Assembly: GCA_905250075.1 (NCBI GenBank)
Contig: CAJNOP010000408.1
Coordinates: forward strand, 118,992 to 182,991
DNA from: Rotaria sp. Silwood1
Lineage: Eukaryota > Rotifera > Eurotatoria > Philodinida > Philodinidae
Length of the DNA: 64,000 nt
Reading direction: 5' to 3'
The notes beneath the pieces were generated by a model. The model did not search any database, was not told where the DNA came from, and saw only the letters and a program-made list of their open reading frames with translations. The position numbers were made by a program, and so were the translations under genes. Positions 23,523 through 34,812 of the stretch are shown piece after piece. The first letter of the stretch is position 1. Every line of letters begins with the position of its first letter.

Positions 23523-23867
23523 AGGGTGTGGGTGTGGGTGTGGGTTAGGGTGTGAGTGTGGGTGTATGGGTGTGGTGTGGGTGTGTGGATGTAGGTGAGG
23601 GAGTGTGGGTGTGGGTATGAGTGGGTGTGTGAGTGTGGGTGTCTATGGGGGTTGGGGTATGGATGTTGGTAGGTGGGTGTGGGTGTAGGTGGTATGGGTG
23701 TGGGTGGGTGTGGGTGTAGATGTGGGTGTGGGTGGTATGGGTGTGAGTGGGTGTGGGTGTGAGTGAGGGATGTGGATGTGGCTGTATCTGTTGGTTAGCG
23801 TACTCTCTATCTCTTTATCTACACCCAACCGCACTCCAGCCACACCCCACACCCACATCCACACCCT
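23523..23867. repeat. large TGTGGG foldback, copy I
   Basis: About 260 bp of GGGTGTGGG-type repeat is followed by a spacer at about 23791-23821 (containing TACTCTCTATCTCTTTATCT) and then about 45 bp of C-rich repeat. The spacer matches the copy at 14186-14481, which marks them as one family. It lies about 130 bp beyond the 3' end of the ADP-ribosyltransferase gene. Confidence 0.9.
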
Positions 23868-23998
23868 TATTATATATAAAAGAAAAAATCAAATTCAAAA
23901 TAAAAGCTCAATTTGTTTTGTAATTGGAAATAGATGAGTCATTTTATATTCAATTTTATATATTAAAGATTCATCTAGTGGATGTATTAGATAGATAA

Positions 23999-26900
23999 TT
24001 ATTGCTTGTAATTTTGTTTAGCTTGATTTAATATACCATTTTTATCATAAATATCTCCAACAATTAAATATGTATGTGCTACGGGTGGATAATCCGATGT
24101 ATAATCTTCAATTTGCTTGTAAAGTAATTTTTCAAAATAATTCAATGCTTGCAAATAATCTTGTTGTTCCAAAGAAATATAAGCCAGGATAGTATAAATA
24201 TCACATACTGATCGATTAATATTTTGTTTATTAAGTAAATTCTGAAAATAAAATAAAGCTTGATCTAAATGCCGTGTATGAAATTGAGAATCGTTTTCAA
24301 GTGATTTGATATTAGTATCTAAATTTTCTTTCGATTTTGTTTTGTCTAATTTTCTTTGAAAATTATTTGAATATGTATCAAAATAATCTTTTTTCAAATA
24401 AATATTTCCAATCATAATATAGGTAACTGTTATTGATGAATGTTCAATTGTTTGTGTTTTTAATTGACAATCAAGTAATCTATAAAGATAAATTAATGCT
24501 TTATCATAATTATTTTGTTGAAAATAAATTGTAGCAATAGCTTTATATGTATCTTCTAACGATAGATCATCAACTGCTTTTCTTTCTAATTCATTATTTA
24601 ATAATTGAATAAAATAATCTAATGATTTATCAAAATTTTGTTTTTCAAAACAAATATTTGCTAATATATAATAAGTATTTGATAAAAAAGGATCTGTTTT
24701 TGAATGAGTTTCAAGTTGTTTATTGAGTAAATTTTGAAAATAATTTAAAGATTGATCCAAATGACGTTTTTCAAAATGAATATTTTCAGTAAATCGAAAG
24801 TTATCTTTAGGTTTATCTGTTTCGATTTTTTGATAATATAGTATTGTTTTATCAAATTCAGATTTTTTTAAATAAATTTCTCCAATTAAAGTATAAATTT
24901 GATCGATAATTAATTCATCAAATAGTTTTTTTCGTAAATGACAACCAAGTAAACGATTATAATAAACTAATGATTGATTAAAATCATGTTTTTTAAAACA
25001 AATATCACCAATTACTTCATATAGATTAATTAATGATTCATCTTCATATAATTTTGTTTCTAATTCATTTTCAAGACATTTAAGATAGAAATTTAATGCA
25101 TCATTTAAATCATTTTCATTTAAATGAACATTATATTTATCGAAATAAAGTTCTCCAAGTGTTTTATATGCAGAACTTAATGGTGAATCACCAGGTTTGC
25201 TTCTCTCTAATTCACCATCAAGTACTTTATTAAAATAAATTGATGCTTGATTAAAATCTCGTTTTTTCCAATAAACATGTCCAATAATACGATAAGTTTC
25301 AATAACTGATGGATGACTTGATGATAGTGTTTTTAATTGATTTTCTAATAATTTTTCATAATAAGAAAGTGCTTTATCTAAATCACCTAGTTTCATATAT
25401 AAATTACCAAAATTTTTATAAGATTGTGCAAAATCTGAATGATTATTTGGTAATGTTTCTGATTGTAATTTATGAGCTTTTTCAATAAACTCTAAAGCTT
25501 TTTGCTGATCACCAATTTGAGAATACATTAAACCAATTTCAGCATAAGTATAAGCAAGATCTGGATGATCAGGAGAAAGTTCTTTTATTTGAGTTTCCAA
25601 AGCTTTATCAAACATTTTAGATGCTTCTTCTTTTTTATTCATTACAGCATAAACTTTTCCCATATCAATATATGTTTTTGTAATTGATACAAGATCTGTA
25701 TTTGATTGACTTTGAAGAGATTTTTGTAAATATTCTAATGCTATTTGATAATGTTTCATTTGAAAATGAACTTGAGATAAACCAGAATAAGTTGCTGATG
25801 GAATATTATTTTTTGTTTGTAATGCTTTATCAAAAAACTCAAATGCAGTTTTATAATCTCCTTGATCAGAATAAGCTAATCCTAAATCATTATAACACTG
25901 TGAAATAAGTGGATGATCATCTGATGATGAACTTTTAGATAAATAATTTAATGCTTGATTTAAATTTTCTATAGACAAATTAGAATTTCCTTGTTTTTCA
26001 TTAGCTTTTGCAAGTCCATGATAACAATAAGCAAGTTCAATATTATCTTTTGCTAAGTTTTGTTTTAATATTTTTTCAAAATGTTTTTGAGCATCATCAT
26101 ATTTGAGCATGTCAATAAAATTATATCCAATTGCAATTAATTGATTTTGTCCTTTTAATTGATTGTCTAGTGATGATGAAAAATTTTTCATATCTTGATC
26201 GTCTTCTGAACATAATGTTAAATTTGCCATCCAAAGTTTCGTTTGTTCATCATAATTAATATCATCAATTCGAAAAACACAACCAAGCATAAAAAGAATT
26301 TCTTCTTCTTCAGAAAAAGCACTTAGATGTCTTATATCAGCATATGGTTTTGAATTAGCATTTAAATCAACATTTATTTCTAATAAAATCGATGTTAATG
26401 TATCATTTGGTGGTGCTCGACTTGTTGCAAATTCTAAAGCTTTTTTCCTATTTGTACTTGTTGATAAAAATGAATTCATTGAAATGAATTGTCCAATACC
26501 AGATTTAAGACGATTAACTTCATCTTTACTAATAAATTGTCCACGATAACCTTTAATAAATGGTGTTGTTTGCTGTTTTACAAATAATTTATGCTGTTCG
26601 GATAATTGCGCATTTAAATCTCTAATAAATGATTCAAAAGGATTAACATCATCAATATTTTGTGTTCTTAAAGCTTTATTTAAAATTTTATAAATACAAG
26701 TTTCTCTTGTATACCAATGAATTGCTTTTTGTGGATCATAACTTGTATCAAATTCATCCATTACTTTTTTATCAACCATATCATTTGGTTCAAAATAATT
26801 TATAAGTAATGATTCATTAGATGATAACGAATCTTTTTCATCCAATATTTGTTGAAGTAATACTTGATAAAGAATAAATTCTCCATTTAATGATTTATGC

Positions 26901-27001
26901 ATACTTTGATTATCCTTTGCTGAATAAACATTTGTACCCATTGTATCAACACGAACACTTTGTTTATCTGGATCTTGCTTTCGTCGCGAAGTTCGAGACA
27001 T
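23999..27001 (-). CDS. NAD:arginine ADP-ribosyltransferase fused to TPR repeats
   Basis: A single open frame of 1000 residues with no sign of introns. Residues about 85-245 form an ART domain of the R-S-E class. R153 sits in the GYRGQF motif, the S-T-S motif is at 180-182 (FLSTSTN), and the E-x-E motif ends in ILF around 232-234 (SEEEEILFMLG). Enzymes of this class transfer ADP-ribose from NAD to arginine side chains. From about 310 to the end run many TPR units of the kinesin-light-chain type (A..Y...G..Y...G....A...F.KAL), which normally bind partner proteins. No signal peptide or membrane segment is seen, so it is probably cytosolic. The fusion is characteristic of an expanded bdelloid family. 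Later repeats (residues about 620-1000) are more diverged. The start is the first Met of the frame; the biological target is unknown. Confidence 0.92.
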   Translation of the reverse strand: MSRTSRRKQDPDKQSVRVDTMGTNVYSAKDNQSMHKSLNGEFILYQVLLQQILDEKDSLSSNESLLINYFEPNDMVDKKVMDEFDTSYDPQKAIHWYTRETCIYKILNKALRTQNIDDVNPFESFIRDLNAQLSEQHKLFVKQQTTPFIKGYRGQFISKDEVNRLKSGIGQFISMNSFLSTSTNRKKALEFATSRAPPNDTLTSILLEINVDLNANSKPYADIRHLSAFSEEEEILFMLGCVFRIDDINYDEQTKLWMANLTLCSEDDQDMKNFSSSLDNQLKGQNQLIAIGYNFIDMLKYDDAQKHFEKILKQNLAKDNIELAYCYHGLAKANEKQGNSNLSIENLNQALNYLSKSSSSDDHPLISQCYNDLGLAYSDQGDYKTAFEFFDKALQTKNNIPSATYSGLSQVHFQMKHYQIALEYLQKSLQSQSNTDLVSITKTYIDMGKVYAVMNKKEEASKMFDKALETQIKELSPDHPDLAYTYAEIGLMYSQIGDQQKALEFIEKAHKLQSETLPNNHSDFAQSYKNFGNLYMKLGDLDKALSYYEKLLENQLKTLSSSHPSVIETYRIIGHVYWKKRDFNQASIYFNKVLDGELERSKPGDSPLSSAYKTLGELYFDKYNVHLNENDLNDALNFYLKCLENELETKLYEDESLINLYEVIGDICFKKHDFNQSLVYYNRLLGCHLRKKLFDELIIDQIYTLIGEIYLKKSEFDKTILYYQKIETDKPKDNFRFTENIHFEKRHLDQSLNYFQNLLNKQLETHSKTDPFLSNTYYILANICFEKQNFDKSLDYFIQLLNNELERKAVDDLSLEDTYKAIATIYFQQNNYDKALIYLYRLLDCQLKTQTIEHSSITVTYIMIGNIYLKKDYFDTYSNNFQRKLDKTKSKENLDTNIKSLENDSQFHTRHLDQALFYFQNLLNKQNINRSVCDIYTILAYISLEQQDYLQALNYFEKLLYKQIEDYTSDYPPVAHTYLIVGDIYDKNGILNQAKQNYKQ

Positions 27002-27326
27002 GATTCAGTAGCTAATTTACTAAATAATATTTAATTAATAAAGTATATAGGAAATAACTACGAGCTTTCTAACGAAATATGAATGTTGTCAAAAAATAAA
27101 ACACATGTGACGATAGAAGATTTCAGAGAAACAAAAGTGTAAAAATTTAGGCTCGTTATTCGACGGTTGGGTTTAATTAAACTGAACTCAAACATTCGGA
27201 TTTGATGATTTTTTATTTATTTAAAGGTATCATGTTTTATTCTGTCACATAATTTCCAATAAATATTTCTCAACAAGTATAACTAATGATGAAAATATCT
27301 TAGCTGATTTCAAGCGTTGAATTGTA
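27002..27326. other. upstream region of ART-TPR gene
   Basis: AT-rich DNA between the gene start and the DD37E transposon. It presumably holds the promoter, but I cannot point to a convincing element. Confidence 0.35.
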
Positions 27327-27463
27327 CAGGGTGGTAAATAATATTATTCCAGGGGGGTAACAGTATGATCTCGAATCGGAGATATCATGAATTTTATACC
27401 AAATGAAAGCCCGTGAAAAATGGGGTTTAGTGATAGTAAATAGTAAGACTTTGAAGAACTTTC
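27327..27463. repeat. left terminal inverted repeat of DD37E element
   Basis: A 137-bp arm, unusually long for this superfamily, with a GGGGGG-containing subterminal stretch (CCAGGGGGGTAACA). Matches 28978-29114 in reverse. Confidence 0.93.
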
Positions 27464-27777
27464 GTGTACCAAATTTTTAAAAACAACGAAATTTTCTTTC
27501 AAAAACACGTTAAAAATCATTTTTCATACATTTTGAGACATTGAAAACGAACATTTTTTATGAAAACGAAAGAGAAATGATAACGATGATGATATATGAC
27601 TATGACTCACACAATAAGATGGTTCTTTGGCGTTCTGTTCTTCTCTCCACGTGATACTAGTTATTTGAAAAATTTTTTCGTTCTCGGACTGTCTGAAAGT
27701 TATAGTCGAGTGAAATCTCAGTGTTTTTTCGTTTGTTATTTCAAATGGCTGGCGCTTATGATACCGAATAACAAAGA

Positions 27778-28848
27778 ATGATTGATAGAATTAAATGCAT
27801 TACTTTCCGAGAAGCTCGTGATGCTGGTGCAACATTTATAAATAGACAATGGATTGCCGACAAAATTCACCGTACGACTCGATTTGTTACAGAATGGTGG
27901 GAAAAATCGTGTGACCAATGTTTTGCTGATTATTCGAATGCTGGTCCTAAACTCAAGTTATCGAGAGCTGCTCAGGACATTATTCGTGAAGCAAGTGGTC
28001 ACCAACGGAAAAGCGGTTCTGTCGTGGCGAAAGAGATTGCAAAGAAACAAAAAGAATATGTTACTCGACAAACAGTTAATAACTACCGTCGTAGGGAAGG
28101 ATTAAAGCCTTTTCATGTTATTTCAAGACCGTTAAAATCTGAAACTCATATATCAGATCGATTATGGCTCTGTGATTGGTTGAAAGATTGGACTGAAGAA
28201 GATTTTCTTCATCTGGCACCATCAGATGAATTTTATGTTTGGACAGTTCGCAAACCAAATTATCAAAATGATAGAATTTGGGCAAAAAGTGTTGAAGATA
28301 TTGAAGACGATGAAAGGTATCGCGAAATGGTTAAAAACCAAGCGTGTATCGGTATTTTTATCATTTTCACCGCGAAAAAAATGCATTGGGTGATTAAAGA
28401 CAAAGGTGAATCTTGGACCGGTCAATATTTTCGTGACATTATTTTAATGCAACACGTATTTCCATTCCTCACCGACGAGGAAAACGTAATTGATCTGGAT
28501 AATGTGATATTTGTTCACGATAAAGCACCGTGTATGCGAGCAAACATGACTCAACATCTGATTAGAGATAACAAAATCGAGTTTTGGGGCAATGATATTT
28601 GGCCTGGTAATTCGCCCGATCTCAATGCGGCGGAACATATTGGATCAATAATGAAAGATGAAGTTGAACAAAAAATGTTATCGGAAACTGGACATAATCG
28701 ATATAGTGAAGACACACTTAAAAAGCACATTGCGGATGTTTTGACGGACATGGAAGAAAATACCGAATTGTTTGAAGCTCTTTTATGTTCGTATCCATCT
28801 CGACTTCGTGCAGTAAAGAGTGCTAATGGTCGTCATACTGATTATTGA
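27778..28848 (+). CDS. Tc1/mariner superfamily transposase (DD37E)
   Basis: A 356-residue frame inside the TIRs. The N-terminal third looks like helix-turn-helix DNA-binding sequence (about 1-110: ITFREARDAGATFINRQWIA; then VVAKEIAKKQKEYVTRQTVN). The DDE catalytic domain follows, with D150 (SDEFYVW), D248 (FVHDKAPCM) and E286 (WPGNSPDLNAAEH). The WP.NSPDLN block is diagnostic of the Tc1/mariner group. The spacing between the second Asp and the Glu is 37 residues, so it is DD37E rather than the DD34E of Tc1 or DD34D of mariner. All catalytic residues are present, with no stop or frameshift, so it may be active. It would cut and paste the surrounding element at TA sites. The first Met of the frame is used as start. 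Confidence 0.92.
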   Translation: MIDRIKCITFREARDAGATFINRQWIADKIHRTTRFVTEWWEKSCDQCFADYSNAGPKLKLSRAAQDIIREASGHQRKSGSVVAKEIAKKQKEYVTRQTVNNYRRREGLKPFHVISRPLKSETHISDRLWLCDWLKDWTEEDFLHLAPSDEFYVWTVRKPNYQNDRIWAKSVEDIEDDERYREMVKNQACIGIFIIFTAKKMHWVIKDKGESWTGQYFRDIILMQHVFPFLTDEENVIDLDNVIFVHDKAPCMRANMTQHLIRDNKIEFWGNDIWPGNSPDLNAAEHIGSIMKDEVEQKMLSETGHNRYSEDTLKKHIADVLTDMEENTELFEALLCSYPSRLRAVKSANGRHTDY

Positions 28849-28977
28849 TTGTACTCAATAAATAATAAGAAAATAAACAGTTGTACAACATATAGTTTAG
28901 CCCCGAACTTTTTCGATGAACTGATTTTATAATATTTTATGTCGATAAAAATCGTAACGTTTGATAAATTAATACAA

Positions 28978-29114
28978 GAAAGTTCTTCAAAGTCTTACTA
29001 TTTACTATCACTAAACCCCATTTTTCACGAGCTTTCATTTGGTATAAAATTCATGATATCTCCGATTCGAGATCATAGTGTTACCCCCCTGGAATAATAT
29101 TATTTACCACCCTG
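28978..29114. repeat. right terminal inverted repeat of DD37E element
   Basis: The 137-bp inverted copy of 27327-27463, ending in CACCCTG before the TA duplication. Confidence 0.93.
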
Positions 29115-29333
29115 TATTGTATTACTGGAGAAAGATTTCAAAACAAAAAAAAACCATCGATTAATTTGTTATGAATATCTTCTACAAATACAGTAAAGTT
29201 TCTCTTAGATGGGCACCTACAGGACTTTTTCAAATTGCCCACTTGATAGAGGTGCCCGCGTTATATAGATTTTTACAAATACTAATTACCAATGTTTACC
29301 GCAATCTACGTCACAAAGAGTATCCATACATAT

Positions 29334-29384
29334 CAGAGATGAGCACAGGACAATATTTTTCGTCTTGTCCTGTGCTCATCTCTG
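29334..29384. mobile_element. 51-bp hAT-like micro-MITE
   Basis: Perfect inverted repeats of 20 bp (CAGAGATGAGCACAGGACAA and its complement) enclose an 11-base loop. Exact 8-bp direct duplications ATACATAT flank it at 29326-29333 and 29385-29392. An 8-bp duplication with a CAGAG terminus is the hAT signature. It shares the first 13 bases with the element at 51976-52067. Confidence 0.88.
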
Positions 29385-29392
29385 ATACATAT

Positions 29393-29944
29393 ACAATGCT
29401 GACCAAAAGTATGTCCTATCTCGCATCTCAGCTACTATAAGAGCTGTGGCTCTGAAAACTTGAGTCCATATAGTCCTCGATCTATGTAGGTCAGCGTCGA
29501 AATCCGAGCCTCTATAGCCTGAATTACAAGAGAGTTATCATGCATGCGGTTCGTTTCCATTGTGAGCCTCAAAACTTCAGAAAAACAAAATCTAATGAAC
29601 TGCGGTACTCGTCATTTTGTAGCCCTGTATAATGGCTATCTGTGGTAAAAATTTCATCAAAATCCGTTGAGTTATTATGGAGTTAGATTCATTTTACTGT
29701 AAGGATTGTTGTGCTCTGAAGCCGTCCGATCTCACCGTATGACTCACAATTCATCGTAGGTTCAACAAATTGACTTCAAATCTATAGGAAAGGTTGCCCC
29801 ATAGGCCCTTGCTATTCTCGGAAATTTTCAGACTTCTATCGTATACTAGACAGAAATGGCACTATGCTCAAATTCTGGATGTTGTCATAGGGCTAGCTAC
29901 TCGAATAGTCAAGCAATTAACCTCATCTTTTGGATACATAACTA
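29393..29944. other. gene-free stretch
   Basis: No supported gene or repeat. An open frame of 61 codons at 29794-29979 runs into the adjacent MITE and is not convincing. Confidence 0.4.
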
Positions 29945-30583
29945 AAGGATGGTCAAAAATTTTCGACCCTTCTAAGTAAATCGATTGTATTTATGACAAA
30001 CTTATATATAGTTAATCAATCGATCTATGTGATTTTGTAGAGAGAGAATAGGACTATCATGTGGAAAAAAAGATAGTTCGAAGTGCTCAAATGTAAAATA
30101 ATGTTATGTCCATTTTACTAGTAATTTGAGTGACTATTTTCATCTTATATTTTTTGAGGAAAATATTTAAAAAAACGTTTTTCGTTAAAATATCTAAATG
30201 ATTAATAAGTTTATCATATAGATATTGTGCCAACACATTAATAATTATATATTGCGATGCGTTGGCCCTGTTTTTGAATGGTTGTTTCTAGCCGTTTTGA
30301 AATGCTGTCCATCATTTTCACGCATTTTTCATCGCGAAAATTTTGCTATCAACGTTTTTTTAAATATTTTTCTCAAAAAATATAATATGAAAATAGTCGC
30401 TCAAATTACTAGTAAAATGGACATAACATTATTTTACACTTGAGCATTTCGAACTATCTTTTTCCATATGATAGTCCTACTCTCCATTTACAAGATCACA
30501 TACATTGATTGAGTAACTATATATAAGTTTGTCATAAATACAATCGATTTATTTAGAAGGGTCGAAACTTTTTGACCACCCTT
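29945..30583. mobile_element. 639-bp palindromic TA-flanked MITE
   Basis: TA duplications at 29943-29944 and 30584-30585, termini AAGGATGGTC and AAGGGTGGTC. The arms are inverted copies for most of their length. They share subterminal motifs (TTATGACAAACTTATATA, TGTGATTTTGTAGAGA) and a central motif (TAGCCGTTTTGAAATGCTGT) with the MITE at 5752-6629, so both belong to one family, but this copy has no TGTGGG core. Confidence 0.82.
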
Positions 30584-30855
30584 TATTTCGAAAAAGAAAG
30601 ACGATACGCACAAAACAAAGAGTGCAGTATGAAATAGATGCGCAATGATGATGGTTGTCCACCAATCGATCGTCGCAGTCAATGTACTAGTGTGAACGTA
30701 CTAATTAGGATAACTGCAATGATCCATCAACGACTTGTTAAAACCGTTGAAATCATTATAGATGTAACGGTGAGTTTGCTGATTAAGACACTAAAGACAT
30801 GTAGAGTACAACGAAGACTATTATTTTTATAGAGTTAACATTTGCTAGCATAAAA

Positions 30856-31343
30856 CAGAGTTGCCAGGCATCAAACTCGAAAACTCGGAATGTAGATCTC
30901 AAAATCCGCAAAATTCAGGAGTTCTTTTTTTGAAATCTGGAAACATTTTTGAGGATCTGTTTTAACCGCTTAAAGTACGTCTTTCTTCATCAGATTATGA
31001 ATAACGATATCCTTTATATCCACAAAATATATTTGAATAAAAAAAAATATCAAAAAATAGTTAACTCCATGATAAGAACTTATCAATTACGCATTTTGCT
31101 CTTAATTTACATGTTGTTTTTTTAGTACAAAATTTATTATTCTAATGAATAAGTTTCAATAATTCAGATTTTGACAAAAGACTAAACCTCTATCGAATTA
31201 GTAATGATTTGTCTAGATTGTCAACCAACAAACAAAATATAATTGAGATAGAAAATATCTAAAATCCGGAAACAGGAAATAAACTGGAAAAACTTTCAAA
31301 ATTCGGAATTTTTCTAGAAAACCCGGAAGATCTGGCAACCCTG
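30856..31343. mobile_element. 488-bp hAT-like non-autonomous element
   Basis: The left end CAGAGTTGCCAG and the right end, read in reverse, CAGGGTTGCCAG are inverted repeats. Subterminal inverted blocks follow (AAACTCGGAA, AAAATCCG). The flanks are GCATAAAA (30848-30855) and GCATAAAG (31344-31351), an 8-bp duplication with one mismatch. No coding capacity. Confidence 0.78.
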
Positions 31344-31351
31344 GCATAAAG

Positions 31352-32469
31352 GTATTTGATCAAGTTTTGTAAAATACCATTGCTTATTGGAAATAGCCCT
31401 TCCTTGACGAAAAAATCTACTTTAATTTTGACTACAATACTCCTAAGACCAGTGTTATTTGAAGATCGACGAGTGCATTGTCACCGTTGCATTCTTAGTA
31501 TGTAATAAGCAAATTATATATTCAGATTTTGAGTAAGCGTCAAGAGGAAAAAGCACCACTCCAGGAGTGCATATCCCACTGGTACTCCATTTCTTTTTTG
31601 AGTACCAGTGGAGTCGCACCATTTTCCTCCTTGGTAACCGTAGAACACTTTTTGTAAGTATGCATCTATTCACATCACTACTGAAAAAGATCTCTTTATT
31701 ATAATTCCATTAAACTTTAATTTCTAATTGTACACACTAATTCTTGCGTTCATTGTGTCTACTATTTAACTCTCTTTTTTCTAAACCGAGCAAAACCGAA
31801 TAAAACGACGAAAAAATTATATGATCTCAGTTTTTCTTAATAGTGTATAGATTGTTTTTTTGATCAAATAAATGTCTGTTGCTTAGCAAAAAAATGAAGT
31901 GTTTCTATCAAGGTTAATAATATCACTCAAATAATGAATAATTTTAATATTAAACTTAATCCGAACAACTTCAATAACCTCTACTTATCGAAGTTGCAAC
32001 TTCGATAAACAGGGTAACTTCAATACGACATAAATATATCACAGTTAACATCAGAAGCCAGTTGAATTTTGAATACACGAAAACAGAAAGCAATTCTTTT
32101 AGAAAAAAAAATTATTATAGGAATAAAGCATTTAGAGCAAGATGAGTCATTTTTGACTTAGAGAAAAGTCCACAAAATCATATCGTATTTAACTTCGAAA
32201 AGAAAAAACACTTCAATCTATTCTCAAGATTTTTTAAACTGTTGTATCGGAAATCCAGTCAAAACTTCACTGAGAATAGTTAAGTATCGCATACCATCGA
32301 TTATAGTATCTAGACAACTAATTTAGCTTTCAATTTCATTGATGATTACAATAATTTAATACGCTCTTATATCGTAATTATAAAATAAACATGTGGTGCA
32401 ATATGCACTTGTTTTTAAAAATCACCCATCTCTTTCCAACTCTACTTGTATATTGAATACTGTCAATTT
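31352..32469. other. gene-free stretch with long hairpin
   Basis: A hairpin with perfect arms CCACTGGTACTC (31576-31587) and GAGTACCAGTGG (31600-31611) sits inside a broader imperfect inverted repeat (about 31449-31683, ends CAGTGTTAT and ATCACTACTG). No target duplication was found. The remainder is AT-rich with no gene. Confidence 0.5.
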
Positions 32470-33650
32470 TTTTTAAAGCGTCATTAATCCTTCAATGTAC
32501 CTGTGTGTCCAAGAAAAAAAATTGTTTTATAATATCTAAACAAACATTTCATGTCTCCATGTTCCTGAGATAAAAAAAACTATATATTATAAAAAATAAC
32601 ATAAAACTACTTGTTAATTATTAAAATCTACCAGTCAATGCATGTCCTCATGTCGCCGCTATACGAAAAAAAAAGCATATCTTACAAAGAAAATAAAATT
32701 ATTTCTTGATCATTGAAATCTAACCAATCATTGAATGTCCCTATGTTGTCACAATCAAAAACAAACAAAAAGTTATGTCTTATACAGATGGAAAATTGGT
32801 TTCTTAATTATTGAAATTTGATTATAATTATTTAAATTCTTCAAATCTTAGAGATAAAAACATCTCTAAAAGTAACTATTCAATTCAACACAACAAATAT
32901 AACAGACTTACTACTACTTGAAAACACAACAAAAACGTACAAACATATATACCTATTATAAAAACATTCAAACAAGATTATTAATGAACAGCTTTTCTAC
33001 TTTATACTATCAACGCAGCAATATTCGACGCCAATGTCCACTAGATTCTAATTTCACCTGGCATATATATACATATGTATATAATCAAACATATTTTATT
33101 ACCTGTTAACGGTGAAGACGTAAAAACACAGTAAGTAATTTTTATCAATAAAAAATGTATGCATACTTTTATACACGTTTTTTGTCATTTTTAATTTTCC
33201 TCCAATGCGTAATATATTTTTTCTCTACGAAATATAAAAGCAATTACCCAATACATTGCTAATATTTTGTTTGCATAATGTTGTTAGCGCTTCTCAGCAG
33301 AACAAGCACTGATGAAGAAATAGTATAAACAAAAAAATAACATTGAATAACATATTAGTCAATTTTTTTTCTTAATACATATGCGTACAAAAAGACGAAA
33401 TTGAATGATATTATTCAATGTCATTTTTTGTTTCTGCATATGTGTAAAAAATATCATTGAATAATATTATTCAATGTCATTTTTTTGTTTATACATATTT
33501 GTACCAAAAAATCGAGAACGGAAAAAAAATTTTTTTTTCGTTCTTGATTTTTGTACACGTATGCACAAGTAATGCGAATCCAGTGGATTTGCTAGCTCTT
33601 TTCTGAAAGAAAGCAAAATGTGATTTGTGATCAAAGCTATTGATGACTAT
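32470..33650. repeat. degenerate tandem repeat and inverted-repeat region
   Basis: From 32470 to 32830 a unit of roughly 100-115 bp recurs (TTGATCATTGAAATCTA, then AATCATTGAATGTCCCTATG). From 33034 to 33592 there is a loose inverted repeat (CCACTAGATTC answered by GAATCCAGTGG) containing three copies of TGAATAATATTATTCAATGT-like palindromes around 33340-33480. It may be a decayed MITE. Confidence 0.5.
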
Positions 33651-33657
33651 GTATTAG

Positions 33658-33711
33658 AGTGTGGATGTGGGTAGATGTAAACGACGAGAAGGAAATTACC
33701 CACACCCACTC
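33658..33711. repeat. small TGTGGG-like foldback
   Basis: AGTGTGGATGTGGGTAGATG, about 20 bases of spacer, then TTACCCACACCCACTC. The inverted similarity extends outward (CTATGTATTAGAG and CTCTGACTACATAG). Confidence 0.65.
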
Positions 33712-34606
33712 TGACTACATAGCAGATATCATGAAGGACGATTTTGTTTCCAAGCAGTATCATCTGAACAACACTAAAATATGAAATAACTAAGTTCTAA
33801 CTTCCAGAAATAATCGATATCGGTACTAATAAGCTTATTGAAGTACATAAGAGATTGCCAAGGTCTGCTGTAGATCAATGGTTCGATGATAAATGAGTGA
33901 TTAAAATAAAACGAAAGAAAAAGGATACGGAATGTCGCATCCATAGTGCTACGTTATAAGGCAATATTTTTGTATTGATTGGTTTGATCCTATAAACTAA
34001 GCTTTTTGCTAGTGGTAGATGTTTATTGAAGATTTCTATTTGTTATTAGAATAAGGATAGCAAGTATTACTACTATCAAGTGTTATTATTGATATCATAG
34101 AATTATGTTTGTCTGTTATCAAGTAATAACTAAATTTGTGACTTTTAATAGATAATTTTCAACTGCCATCTATGAAAATAATAAGAACAGGTTAAATCGA
34201 ATTTTATAAGTAATTCTGTATTCATGCACATAAAGTAAGCTTTCAAAAACAGTTCGTTAAAATGTTGAAATTCGTGCCATATAAATGTAGCATACAATGG
34301 CAAACCTTTGACTATTAACACATTTGCAAGAACATGCTTTCTGACGTTTGTATGGGCATAGATTACATTTCTTTTCTCCTAAAAACTCTCACACCAACAT
34401 ATCCACAGGAGGAGCTATCAGAACTTATTTTTTCTTTGGGATTTATTTATACGTTGAGAATTTATTATTTTTGATAATTTTCCAGCACATCTTCATCAAC
34501 GTCCAAACTTTATATGCATTGAGATAATGTATAGAATTTATTCCAAAAGGCCTAGAACCTTATTGAAAAGCCCCAATAAATCCCGAAAAAGTAAGTCCTG
34601 GTAGGT

Positions 34607-34812
34607 AGGGTGTGGGTGAGGTGTGGGTGCGTGTGTGGGTGTGGGTGGGAGGTGTGTGTGTATGGGTGTGTGGGTGTGGTTGAGTGGGATGTGGGTGTGG
34701 GTGTAGGCGTATGGATGTTGGTGTGGGCTGAGCACTTCATGTTACACACACCCACACCCATGCGCACACCCACACCCACACCCCACACCCACCCACACCC
34801 ACACCCCACCCC
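34607..34812. repeat. TGTGGG foldback
   Basis: About 120 bp of GGGTGTGGG-type repeat, a short spacer with GAGCACTTCATGTTAC, then about 70 bp of CCCACA-type repeat. Same G-first orientation as the others. Confidence 0.88.

Larger units (their letters stand above)
27327..29114. mobile_element. DD37E Tc1/mariner-type transposon, apparently complete
   Basis: A 1,788-bp element flanked by TA (27325-27326 and 29115-29116). Its terminal inverted repeats are 137 bp each (27327-27463 and 28978-29114). They begin CAGGGTGGTAAATAATATTA and differ at only two positions that I can see. One uninterrupted transposase frame lies between them. Intact ends, an intact frame and near-identical arms suggest recent movement. 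Confidence 0.93.
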
